Made by a program: the position numbers and the translations under genes. Under the pieces are notes generated by a model, which saw nothing but the letters and a program-made list of their open reading frames with translations, was not told where the DNA came from and ran no database searches. Source: Deltaproteobacteria bacterium (GTDB taxonomy: Bacteria > Myxococcota > Kuafuiibacteriia > Kuafuiibacteriales > Kuafuiibacteriaceae). Taken from it: a DNA stretch of 64,000 nt. The DNA lies in NCBI GenBank assembly GCA_020632995.1, contig JACKEN010000014.1, forward strand, positions 62,001-126,000, read 5' to 3'. Shown in pieces: positions 20,725 through 29,413 of the stretch; position 1 is the stretch's first letter, and the number at the start of each line of letters is the position of its first letter.

Positions 20725-21419
20725 TGAGCGCCTGGAAGACCCGCGCCCCCCTGCTCGCGGTGCTCGGTTTGGCAGGCTGCCTTGCCGAGTCGGTGACCCC
20801 TGCGCCGACCGGGCCCGCGCCCCAGCCCACCGCCCCGCCGGTGGACGTGCACGCGGGCGCGGCCACCCCGGTGGCCCTGACCCCGCCGCCTGCGCTGCCC
20901 GAGGATCCGTACCGCCAGCGCCGGCGCATGGACCTCGACCAGCTGGACGCGGCGCTGAGGAGCGTGACCGGCGGCATCGGCTGGACCGAGCAGCGCGGGA
21001 ACACCGAGGTGAACCTGTTCCAGGAGCTCTCCTCGACCCTCGGCAAGCCGGACTTCCTGCAGATCACCGAAGAGGACCTCGAGCCCTCCGCCATGTTCCA
21101 GAAGTTCCTGGACGACGCGGCCCGCTCGGCCTGCGCGAAGCTGATGGCGGAGGACCCGACCCGCGCCACCGAGGCCCGGACCTTCTTCGTCCACGCCGAG
21201 CCCCAGACCACCCTGGCCGAGGCCCCGGACATGGTGGTGGCGAACCTTCGATACCTCTTGCTCCGCTTCCACGGGCGCTCGGTGGGGCCCGACGCCCCCG
21301 AGCTGGAGCCCTGGCGGTGGCTGATGCAGTCGGCCGAGCACGTCACCGACGACCAGCCCACGGTCTGGCGCACCCTCTGCGTGGGCCTTTTGACCCACCC
21401 GGACTTCTACACCTACTGA
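20724..21419 (+). CDS. Lipoprotein of the haem/DUF1501 operon
   Basis: A 231-residue protein with signal TRAPLLAVLGLAGC (lipobox LAGC) followed by a Pro/Thr/Ala-rich linker to about residue 70. The rest, starting RRRMDLDQLDAALRSVTGGIGW and ending CVGLLTHPDFYTY, resembles the C-terminal helical parts of DUF1549/DUF1585-type proteins, where a similar hPxF motif ends the chain. It has no CxxCH. ATG at 20724 overlaps the preceding TGA (TGATG). It is probably a split-off subunit of the same periplasmic or outer-membrane complex. Specific function is unknown. Confidence 0.75.
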   Translation: MSAWKTRAPLLAVLGLAGCLAESVTPAPTGPAPQPTAPPVDVHAGAATPVALTPPPALPEDPYRQRRRMDLDQLDAALRSVTGGIGWTEQRGNTEVNLFQELSSTLGKPDFLQITEEDLEPSAMFQKFLDDAARSACAKLMAEDPTRATEARTFFVHAEPQTTLAEAPDMVVANLRYLLLRFHGRSVGPDAPELEPWRWLMQSAEHVTDDQPTVWRTLCVGLLTHPDFYTY

Positions 21420-21437
21420 GCCATGAGGAGCGCACCG

Positions 21438-22801
21438 ATGAAGACCCAAGCATTCTCGCGCCGCGCCCTGCTGAGGGGCCTCGTGGCGGGTGGCGGCCTG
21501 GCCGCGTTCGGGGCCACCACCGCGTTCGAGCGCCTGGCCCGGGCGGCGGGCCAGGAGGGCCCCGACCTCTACTACGTGTTCGCGTACTTCAACGGGGGCT
21601 GGGACATCCTCCTCGGCCTGGATCCCCGGGATCCGGCCCGCTTCAACTCCGAGAACATGCGCACCACGAGGATCCAGCCGGCCTACGACCAGCTGGCGGA
21701 GCCCGACATGGTGCCGGTGGAGCGCGGCGGGGTGCTCTTCGGCCCCTACGCAGGCGGGCTTGCAGACCACGCCGACAAGGTCGCCATCGTCCGCGGCATG
21801 TCGATGGAGACCCTGACCCACGAGGCGGGGCGCCGGCGCTTCATCACCGGAAAGCCCCCGAGCGGCCTGCTCGCCCGCGGCTCCTCGGCCGCAACCCACC
21901 TTGCGGCGCGGATGGGGCAGGAGCAGCCGATCCCCAACCTGGCGATCCAGGTCGAGTCCTACAACGTCGACGAGCCCAACTTCGCCACCGGGCTGAAGGC
22001 GAACGGGGTGCCGGACCTGATCCGCGCCCTGCGGCCCACCGATCCCTCCTGGACCCGCGGCAGGCCCAGCAGCTGGACAACCTCCTGAAGACGGTCGCCC
22101 GCTGCGACACCGCCAAGGCCTCGCGCACCTGGCAGAGCGCGGAGGCGGCCCGGCTCAAGGCGAAGGACATGGCCTTCGGCGGCCTCGATGGTCTGTTCGA
22201 CTTCTTCCGCCAGGATCCGGCGATGGAGGCGATCCGCGGGCACTACGCCATCCCGGCCGGGGCGGCGGGCCTGAGCTCGCCCGAGGCCCAGGCGGCGATG
22301 GCGGCCCAGGCGATCAAGGGCGGGGTGAGCCGCGCGGTGTCGATCCAGGTCGCGAGCGGCCTCGACACCCACTTTCAGGAGTGGGCGACCGACCAGGGCC
22401 CGCGCCAGCAGCGCGGCTTCGACGCGGTGGCGCGCCTGATCGAGGACCTCGCCGCCTCACCGTACCGGGACACCGGCGACAGCTGGCTCGACCACACGGT
22501 GATCGTGGGCTTCTCGGAGTTCTCGCGCACCGCGCTCCTGAACGCCCGCGAGGGCCGGGACCACAGCCTGACCAACGCCTGCTTCGTGGCGGGGGCGGGG
22601 ATCCGGGGCGGGCAGGCCATCGGCCAATCCAGCGACCTCGGCATGGAGCCGATGCAGGTCGACTTGACGACGGGGCTGCCGAGCCCGGGCGGCGAGATCA
22701 TCAAGCCCGAGCACGTGATCCAGACCCTCCTCCACAACGCCGGCTACACCGACGACTTCGCGGACCTGCGGGTCGGGCCGATCCCGATCCTGCGGCGGTG
22801 A
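21438..22801 (+). CDS. DUF1501 family protein, Tat-exported (one indel)
   Basis: Periplasmic protein of the DUF1501 family (alkaline phosphatase/sulfatase-like fold). FSRRALLRGLVAGGGLAAFGA is a twin-arginine signal. Family segments include FAYFNGGWDILLGLDPRD, GPYAGGLADHADKVAIVRGM, ASGLDTHFQEW, VIVGFSEFSRTALLN and GRDHSLTNACFVAGAGI. The start is at 21438 rather than 21423 because GAGGAG lies just ahead of it. The frame shifts near 22043-22046 (ALRPTD / SLLDPRQAQQLDNLLKTV); corrected length is ~454 residues. Last gene of the operon. In Planctomycetes and Myxococcota, DUF1501 genes are regularly paired with DUF1549/cytochrome-like genes; the substrate is unknown. Confidence 0.85.
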
Positions 22802-22920
22802 AGACGCAGGTCTGAGCGGGCCAGTGTCTCGTCCCCGTCGCAAGAATGGGCGGGGACTGGATCTCGGCCGCCGGGGACGGCATGCTGGGATCGGGGATCC
22901 GCCCCTGGGAGCCGAAGACC
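22802..22920 (+). other. Intergenic spacer before the pilus locus
   Basis: 119 bp separates the DUF1501 gene from the first minor pilin. No clear terminator, SD or promoter was identified. A GTG-initiated in-frame extension of the pilin to ~22846 is open but lacks protein-like character. Confidence 0.4.
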
Positions 22921-23437
22921 ATGCACAACCGTAAACGCGCTCGAACTGCTCGCGGGTTCTCCCTGCTGGAGATCGTGGTGGTCATCTCGATCGTGGGGAT
23001 CCTGGCCGGGATCGCCATCCCGGCGTTCGGCACCCTCCGGCAGAAGGCGCAGCTCCGGTCCGCGGCGAACCGCCTGGTGGGGGACTTCAAGGAGGCCCGG
23101 GTCCTCGCGGGCAGCGGGCGTCAGAACATGCCGACCTGGCCGGCCAACGCCCGGGTCGAGATGGCGGGTATCCGCTTCATCAGCCCGACCCAGTACGCCA
23201 TCTTCGCGGACAGCGACGCCACCGCCAACGGCAACGAAGTGCTGATCCGGGTCGTGGACATCACCGCCTACAACGACACCTTCCACTTCCTGCCCGGGCC
23301 CCCCGAGGTCCGTTTCCGGCGCTCGGGGACCCTCGTCGCACCACCCGACATCGACATCTTCATCCGGAACTCGAGCTCGAGCGAGCAGCGAACGGTTCCG
23401 GGTGACCTACGGCGGCAAGGTCTCCATTTTCTTGTAG
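22921..23437 (+). CDS. FimU/GspH-like type IV minor pilin (one indel)
   Basis: Prepilin with cleavage site ARG/FSLLEIVVVISIVGILAG after a basic leader of ~13 residues. Glu5 of the mature protein is present, and the hydrophobic stretch is normal. The continuation AFGTLRQKAQLRSAANRLVGDFKEARVLA is typical of GspH/FimT/FimU pseudopilins. Near 23385 the frame shifts; the downstream frame gives ERFRVTYGGKVSIFL and a stop at 23435-23437, which is the expected terminal beta-strand of the family. Without correction the ORF runs into an unrelated tail to 23511. ATG at 22921. It probably primes assembly of the pilus tip together with the PilV/W/X-like proteins encoded ~8 kb downstream. Confidence 0.85.
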
Positions 23438-23606
23438 GTTTGAGTGGGCCACGCCGGATCGTGCGCAGTCCCCTCCGAGGATTGCGGGGCAAACCAGGCG
23501 AAGGCTTGTGATCAGCGCTGGCCTCGGTTCTGCATACCGGGGCCCGGGTAGTAGAGGGTGTCGCTCCGGCCTGCGTGGGCCCGGGCAGCCAGACGGAGAG
23601 GTTGGG
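23438..23606 (+). other. Intergenic spacer before the PilY1-like gene
   Basis: 169 bp without a convincing ORF. GGAGAGG just before ATG 23607 serves as ribosome binding site. No hairpin with a T-run was seen, so readthrough from the pilin gene is possible. Confidence 0.4.
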
Positions 23607-26600
23607 ATGCTGAACACCGCACTTTTGTTCACCGTGGGCGGGTTGGTCTTGGGGCAGAGCACGTATCCGGACGAGGCGGATATCCTCAGGGGTCCGACCA
23701 CCCGGCCGCAGATCGAGCTCGTCCTGGACGGGTCGGGCTCCATGGAGTGGAGCGAGTCGGTTCAGGGGACCTCCTGCAACTACTACTACGCGAACAACTG
23801 GGCCGCGAACGACCTCTTGATCGCGTCCTGCGGTGGCATGCCGGGTTGCCCGCCCTACGTACCCTGGAGCGGTCGCACCGCAAGTAACCCGGCCTATCCG
23901 CTCGCCAGCTTCGAGATGTTGCAAGCCAGCTTGACCGGGTGCCAGAACGCGACCGACGGCGTGCTGGACCAGTGGGCGAGCACGGTGAACTTCGCGATTC
24001 GTAGCTTCAGCGGGAGCTCGAACACGCTCCTCGCGAACTTTGGCTCCTCGCAGGCCTCGCTCGAGTCCGCGGTGTTGGGGATGACCTTCGGTGGGCCGAC
24101 CCCGATGGCGCAGGCGTATGCCGCCGCCGCGGACCACATGCGCAACTACTTCAACAACAGCAACAGCTTGAGCTGTCGTCAGAACTACATCGTGCTCATG
24201 ACGGACGGTGAAGGCAACGGCGGCTCGGCGACGATGTCCGCCGGCGTGGGCAACGCGTTGGTCAACTTCAACGACGTGGGTAGCGGAATGGGCACGCCCT
24301 ACGCGGACGTGGCCGCCCGCCAGATCGTGTGGCAGGACTCCAACCCCACCCAGTACGTCGACGCCCTCCCCAGCGTCACCGGCACGCAGCCGATCAGGAC
24401 CTACACCATCGAGTTCGGCAACATGGGTGGCACCGCGTCGACCGTGCTGAGCAACATGGCCTACAACGGCGACGGCCTGCCCTACAAGGCGAGCAGCTAC
24501 CAGCAGCTGAACAACGCCTTCACCCAGATCATCCTCAGCATCGTGGCGCGCTCCAACGTGAGCTTCAGCCCCGGTACGGTGCAGAACGACGGCCTCTTCT
24601 CGGGCAACTACATCTACACGAGCGCCTTCCAGCCCTACCAGCGGGGCCCCTGGTTCGGCACGACCAAGAAGTACTGCGTGATCCCGCCCGTCCCGACCGA
24701 CACCACCTGTCTGTTCGTCGACGATGGCCTCGGCAACCTGCTGACGAACACCCAGCCCCAGGACAAGTGGACCGGCACCCTCAGCCTCTCCGCGACCCAG
24801 GGCGGCACTGGGGAGAAGATCTGGACCAACCTCTTCGGCGTCGGCTCTGCCGGGTCCCCGCCGCCCTCCAACCCGCTGCGTCGGCGCAAGATCCTGACCT
24901 GGCGGCCGGGTACCAGCGGCTACATCGCGGTGGATGACACCTATCCGATGGCCGACAGCCTCGCGTCGACGACCTGCGCGCACTACTCGCTCCTCAACAA
25001 GCTCCACGGCTTCACGCCCGCGGTGAACGACTGCGCGAACAACGACTACTCACCCGTAGCCTTCGACGCGTGGCCCCTGGGCGACACCGTCCACGGCGAC
25101 ACCGTCATCCTGAAGTACACCAAGAACTGCGAGAACCCGGCCGGCGACCGGTGCTGGGTGGCCACCGTGGCCAACGACGGCATGCTCCACTTCTACAACG
25201 GCGCGACCGGTGTGGAGACCGCCGCGATCATCCCCGGGCACCTCTGGTCGGCGAACGATATCGGCATCCACCAGCTCAAGGATCTGGCCGACCAGCCCAA
25301 CCTGAGCGAGATGCGCCGCTTCTACTTCGACGGCGGGGTGCGGCTCTATCACGTCGACACCAACGCCAACGGCATCATCGACACCGGCGAGACGGCCAAG
25401 CTGATCGCGGGCCTGGGCCGAGGCGGTCGCTCCTACGTCCTGTGGGACGTCTCGACCTTCAACGGCATCCCCACCACCGGACAGAACCCTCCGCAAGAGC
25501 TGATGGTGGACGAGGACTCGCCGTATCGGAACCTGCGCGAGACCTGGGCCGCCCCCTGGATCGGGCGCTACCGGCACTCCGACGGCAACCTCTATGACGT
25601 CGCGATCCTGCCGAGCGGTCACGATCGTGACCTCGACATCCCCACCGCCAACCTGGGCACCCTGGTGCCCGGCCTGCCGCCGCCCGGCGACACCAAGACC
25701 ACCTCGCAGAACCTGGGGTGCTCGGCGTTCGGGTTGGATCCGCTGCTGTGCAACCCGCCGTCGCCGCCGATCTCCAACTCCGGCTGTGTGCCGTGCACGA
25801 ACCTCGATCCCCTCACCTGCCCGCTGGGCTTGTTCGGGGTCACCGGCCCGACCTACTACTGCTACGACTGGCCGGGCTGGGCTCCGCTCGCGCCACCGCC
25901 GCTGAACACGTTCACCAACGGCTACGACGTCCTGCTTGGCCCGTACAGCTGGTCGGGCGGCTCCGCGGTCGCCTACCGGGTGGTGTTCGCGCACTTCAAC
26001 CTGCAGCCCGGCGACTACATCTCGGTGCTCGACTCCCACCAGAACGAGGTGGGTCGGCTCACTGGCCAGCAGAACGGCGGGACCAGCCCGGTGTCGATGC
26101 CGTGGGTGAACGACAGCTCCTTCTACCTGCGCCTCGTGACGGACGGGGTGGACGACGCGCCGTCGACCGGCTTCTCCGTGCAGCGGATCGAGTTCGTCCG
26201 TCGCCACGGCTCGGCCCTGCCGAGCACCACCTGGCGCCCGTCGATCTTCGTGCAGGACCTCAACCGCTGGAACGGCCCCACCGGGAACTCGGCCAACAAC
26301 TTCCCGTCGCGGCCCGCGGCCGGGGACACGCGTCAGCAGAGCGGCTTGCTGCTGCGGATCACCTCCGACTGCGAGGGCCTGACCGGACCGAACGAGCTCT
26401 GCCTCGACACCAACAGCTTCAACGCCGACGCGACACCGATGGCCGACCTCGCGTACATGACCTGCCCCATCTCCGCCGAGCCCTCGGCGTTGGTGGAGGG
26501 TGGCCTCCTGACCGCCATCTACTGGGGTGACGAGTGCGGTCAGATCTTCCGCGCCTCGCGTGACTCGAGCGGCGCCTGGAGCACTCGCCGCCTGCTCCGG

Positions 26601-27335
26601 ACCAACCAGGCCCAGGCGGGTGGCGCCCCCATCGTCGCGGCGTCCAAGGACCTGCGCAGGATCTTCACCCGCCTCGAGCTGGTGCTCTCCACCTGCAACG
26701 GCGGCCGGGCGGTCGGCGTCTACTTCGGCACTGGCAACGTCCAGCGCCCGGCCGAGGTCGACGAGTTCACGACGACCGCCCCGGCGACCTTCCCCGGCAT
26801 GCAGGCGTCCACCAAGCCCACCGATCTGATGGGCGTGGTCTGGGACCACTACGCCCTGCCGCAGGACGCGGGCCCCGAGGACCTCGAGAACATCACCAGC
26901 GCGGTGCAGGTCGCTGATCCGCGGTCCGGCCCGGCGGTGAATGGTTGGATCATCGAGCTCAAGGCCGATGAGAAGGTGCTGCGCGACCCGGTGGTGCTGG
27001 ACGGCGTCGCGTACTTCAAGACCTACAAGCCCGTGGCTGCAGCGACCGAGTGCAACCCGGCCGTGGGTCTCGAGTACATCTACGCTACGAACAACTGCAC
27101 CGGCCGCCCGGTGGCAGACGCCAATGGAAACGGAACCGCGGAGGTTGCGGATCGCCTCGTGGGGGGCAGCGTCAACGACATCGGCGGCGATCTGCTGCTG
27201 TTCACCCCGCAGAAGGGCGAGGCCTTCGTGACCAACGCGAACACCGCATACCAGGAGACCGCAGCGCTGCCCAACAGGGGCAAGGTCCGGCCGGTCCGCT
27301 TCTTCTTGTGGCGGACCACGGTGGACGCGCTGTGA
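23607..27335 (+). CDS. pilY1: PilY1-like type IV pilus tip adhesin
   Basis: Pilus tip/assembly protein of 1242 residues. Residues ~36-340 form a von Willebrand A-like domain with MIDAS motif DGSGSM at 41-46 and the strand NYIVLMTDGEGN. The C-terminal ~750 residues are the PilY1 beta-propeller, with WVATVANDGMLHFYNGATG and GRGGRSYVLWDVSTF blades. DTNANGIIDTGE near residue 583 matches the EF-hand-like calcium loop of PilY1; a second loop, DANGNGTAEVAD, is near residue 1172. A Cys-rich insert (GCSAFGLDPLLCNPP...CVPCTNLDPLTC) lies near 705-740. The hydrophobic N-terminus LNTALLFTVGGLVLGQ lacks a basic residue, which is unusual for a signal peptide. The frame is intact over 3.7 kb. It follows FimU here instead of PilX. 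Confidence 0.9.
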   Translation: MLNTALLFTVGGLVLGQSTYPDEADILRGPTTRPQIELVLDGSGSMEWSESVQGTSCNYYYANNWAANDLLIASCGGMPGCPPYVPWSGRTASNPAYPLASFEMLQASLTGCQNATDGVLDQWASTVNFAIRSFSGSSNTLLANFGSSQASLESAVLGMTFGGPTPMAQAYAAAADHMRNYFNNSNSLSCRQNYIVLMTDGEGNGGSATMSAGVGNALVNFNDVGSGMGTPYADVAARQIVWQDSNPTQYVDALPSVTGTQPIRTYTIEFGNMGGTASTVLSNMAYNGDGLPYKASSYQQLNNAFTQIILSIVARSNVSFSPGTVQNDGLFSGNYIYTSAFQPYQRGPWFGTTKKYCVIPPVPTDTTCLFVDDGLGNLLTNTQPQDKWTGTLSLSATQGGTGEKIWTNLFGVGSAGSPPPSNPLRRRKILTWRPGTSGYIAVDDTYPMADSLASTTCAHYSLLNKLHGFTPAVNDCANNDYSPVAFDAWPLGDTVHGDTVILKYTKNCENPAGDRCWVATVANDGMLHFYNGATGVETAAIIPGHLWSANDIGIHQLKDLADQPNLSEMRRFYFDGGVRLYHVDTNANGIIDTGETAKLIAGLGRGGRSYVLWDVSTFNGIPTTGQNPPQELMVDEDSPYRNLRETWAAPWIGRYRHSDGNLYDVAILPSGHDRDLDIPTANLGTLVPGLPPPGDTKTTSQNLGCSAFGLDPLLCNPPSPPISNSGCVPCTNLDPLTCPLGLFGVTGPTYYCYDWPGWAPLAPPPLNTFTNGYDVLLGPYSWSGGSAVAYRVVFAHFNLQPGDYISVLDSHQNEVGRLTGQQNGGTSPVSMPWVNDSSFYLRLVTDGVDDAPSTGFSVQRIEFVRRHGSALPSTTWRPSIFVQDLNRWNGPTGNSANNFPSRPAAGDTRQQSGLLLRITSDCEGLTGPNELCLDTNSFNADATPMADLAYMTCPISAEPSALVEGGLLTAIYWGDECGQIFRASRDSSGAWSTRRLLRTNQAQAGGAPIVAASKDLRRIFTRLELVLSTCNGGRAVGVYFGTGNVQRPAEVDEFTTTAPATFPGMQASTKPTDLMGVVWDHYALPQDAGPEDLENITSAVQVADPRSGPAVNGWIIELKADEKVLRDPVVLDGVAYFKTYKPVAAATECNPAVGLEYIYATNNCTGRPVADANGNGTAEVADRLVGGSVNDIGGDLLLFTPQKGEAFVTNANTAYQETAALPNRGKVRPVRFFLWRTTVDAL

Positions 27336-27349
27336 GGGGAGGCATTTCG

Positions 27350-27883
27350 ATGAAGGCGATCAACATCCTCGCATCCACGGTGGCGGTGCTGCTGGTGGCG
27401 TCCTCCGCCACCGCAGGCCCCAGCAAGCCCGGCACCACCGAGCTTCGAAAGCCGGACAAGAAGGCGGCGCTCGAGGAGAAGACCGAGCTGGCTGGGCCGC
27501 AGGACGCGAAGACGCGCCCCCGGCTCGAGCCGATCGCTTCCACCCCTGCCCAGAGGCCGCTACCTGCCCCGATTCAACGCCGGACGACCGACGTCGTCCC
27601 GAGCGGCAAGGTGAACGAGGTCGAGGGCATCCTCGCGGGCTTCAACGACGGCCTCGTTGCGTTGGATGAGCCGCTCTCGGCCGAGTACGTCGCCCTGATC
27701 GCGAAGCTGAAGCAGGTGCCGGTCTCGTCGGTGCCGAAGGTCCTGCGCCGGAACTACCGCGTGGACGCGAGCATGTCGCGGCTCCGCCTCGAGCGGCGCG
27801 TGGGTGATCGAGTTCGCCTCAAGCTGGGCAGGGACGCCAACACGATCCCGTTCGTGATCGACGTGTCCGACGCCAAGAAGTAG
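27350..27883 (+). CDS. Small secreted protein of the pilus locus
   Basis: A 177-residue protein with signal peptide MKAINILASTVAVLLVASSATA, a Lys/Glu/Pro-rich linker (PDKKAALEEKTEL) and a C-terminal domain with EYVALIAKLKQVPVSSVPKVL and RLRLERRVGDRVRLKLGRD. GGGGAGG 6 nt before ATG 27350 is a strong ribosome binding site. It lies 14 bp after the PilY1-like gene, so it is very likely cotranscribed. No family recognised. It may be a periplasmic partner of the PilY1-like protein; that is inferred from position only. Confidence 0.75.
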   Translation: MKAINILASTVAVLLVASSATAGPSKPGTTELRKPDKKAALEEKTELAGPQDAKTRPRLEPIASTPAQRPLPAPIQRRTTDVVPSGKVNEVEGILAGFNDGLVALDEPLSAEYVALIAKLKQVPVSSVPKVLRRNYRVDASMSRLRLERRVGDRVRLKLGRDANTIPFVIDVSDAKK

Positions 27884-27934
27884 CCCGCCTGCCCGTTCGT
27901 GGCGCGACCGCTTGGTTCGCGCTACCATCCCCAC

Positions 27935-29314
27935 ATGCTGAACCGCGCGGTGCTCGCGTCGCTCCTGGTGGTGAGCGGCGGTTGTGCCGAGGTCGTGGTG
28001 GTGCCGTTGCCGGAGGAACTCGCGAGAGACCCCGTGCCTGCAGGCGGTACCCTCTGCATGGTGATGGAGCACGACTGCAGCGAGTGGCGAGCCTACGGGA
28101 CGCGGCACAACGATGGCGAGAGCACGAGCTGGACCTTTCCGTACCGGCCCCCTGCCTCGAATCCGCGCTACCTCTTGCAGGCTGACTGTGGCAGCCCCAC
28201 GTCGACCACTTCATGGACCGAGTCGGGCTCGTTGGGTATGGAGTGCAAGTCCAATCCAGCAGCGCATCTGAGCGACTTCTGGAGCGCCGACCGGGCGTGG
28301 CAGTACGATCCTGGATCGGGCTGGAACCTACGCAAGGAAACCAAAAAGCTCACCTGGGAGCACAAAGTCGCGCCTCCCCCTCCGGTGCTTTGGCAGAACC
28401 GGTACGTGCTCGTGGCGGCCCCCAGCGGGGTAAGCGAGGTTTGGATGGCGCCGGAGAGCTCGCCGCTCGACTTGGACACACTCAACGATGCTCTTGGTGA
28501 TGTCCTTGCCCTGGCAGTCGATCAGGCCACGGGCACGCTCTACGTCTTGGACGGTACTGGAGAGCTGGCTACGGTGGAGATGATGCCGGATACCCCTGTG
28601 GTCACCCGCCGTGTTCGGTTGGTGGGCGAAGGTGGCGATGAGGACTACGACGCCGCAGCCCTAGACGTGCGCAACGGCGAACTCGCAGCGATTCTGAGGC
28701 GCTTCGACATGGTGGGGTACGGGCACGACAGGTTCTTTGCGAATGCAGGCACGATTGTTCCTGCCTCAACATCCTCGTCTGCGACGAATCGGCCGTACGT
28801 GGTGCTGCGTGACGATAGAGCCTTCTACTTGGCCGCTAGCATCCCTGTGCGATGTAGCGACATCGAGTGCACACCGTTCCCGCTCGCGGCGTCGGCGGTT
28901 CAGGTCATGGGCGGGACGGAGTCAGGAGTATGGCTGAGCGGCTACGACGGCAGTCTCGGTGGACTCTGGGAATTGTCGGATGAGGGGCCAACACTGGAAA
29001 TCCCGCGACTCGAATACGAGGACCTCATCGAGGAGGGGCTTCTCGGGTGGGACCAGGACGGAGGGTCCACGGCCGTGATGACCGTGAAGCAGGTCTTCTT
29101 CAGCGACTCGTCGCCGAAGCCCTCTGTCGGCCCGTTCCCTTTGGGCTCTGAATACGACCCGTCCGTTATTGGTATCGATACCGTTGGGTATGTCTTGCAT
29201 ACCGACTGGAGTAGCGGGGGCGCAGCCATTCTCATGGACTGGAGACGGCTGGGCGAGAGCTGGCAGGGACGGAGCCGCTGGTTCAGGTACCGAGACCCTG
29301 GTGCTCCTGACTGA
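27935..29314 (+). CDS. Lipoprotein of unknown function in pilus locus
   Basis: A 459-residue protein with lipoprotein signal MLNRAVLASLLVVSGGC and then EVVVVPLPEELARD. The mature part has several Trp- and Gly-containing segments with strand-turn periodicity (TGTLYVLDGTGELATVEM; GVWLSGYDGSLGGLWELSDEG) suggesting a beta-propeller. No enzyme motif is seen. Third-position A/T is clearly more frequent than in neighbouring genes. The start is at 27935 rather than the GTG at 27899, because a TACCAT -10-like element at 27923-27928 overlaps the upstream extension. It interrupts the usual pilin gene order. Confidence 0.7.
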   Translation: MLNRAVLASLLVVSGGCAEVVVVPLPEELARDPVPAGGTLCMVMEHDCSEWRAYGTRHNDGESTSWTFPYRPPASNPRYLLQADCGSPTSTTSWTESGSLGMECKSNPAAHLSDFWSADRAWQYDPGSGWNLRKETKKLTWEHKVAPPPPVLWQNRYVLVAAPSGVSEVWMAPESSPLDLDTLNDALGDVLALAVDQATGTLYVLDGTGELATVEMMPDTPVVTRRVRLVGEGGDEDYDAAALDVRNGELAAILRRFDMVGYGHDRFFANAGTIVPASTSSSATNRPYVVLRDDRAFYLAASIPVRCSDIECTPFPLAASAVQVMGGTESGVWLSGYDGSLGGLWELSDEGPTLEIPRLEYEDLIEEGLLGWDQDGGSTAVMTVKQVFFSDSSPKPSVGPFPLGSEYDPSVIGIDTVGYVLHTDWSSGGAAILMDWRRLGESWQGRSRWFRYRDPGAPD

Positions 29315-29413
29315 GACCGGCGTATCGTGATCGCGCGATGTTCCATGTGACACCGCTTGGCGGGTGAGCAGCCGAGATGGCAGCTGGCGCATCGTGTGCA
29401 GAGGAGGTGGACG

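Noticed and set aside
998..22801. Pseudogene calls for uvrA, alr, thrA and the DUF1501 operon
   Set aside because: There is no decay besides single-base indels; essential functions and perfect motifs on both sides make loss of function unlikely.
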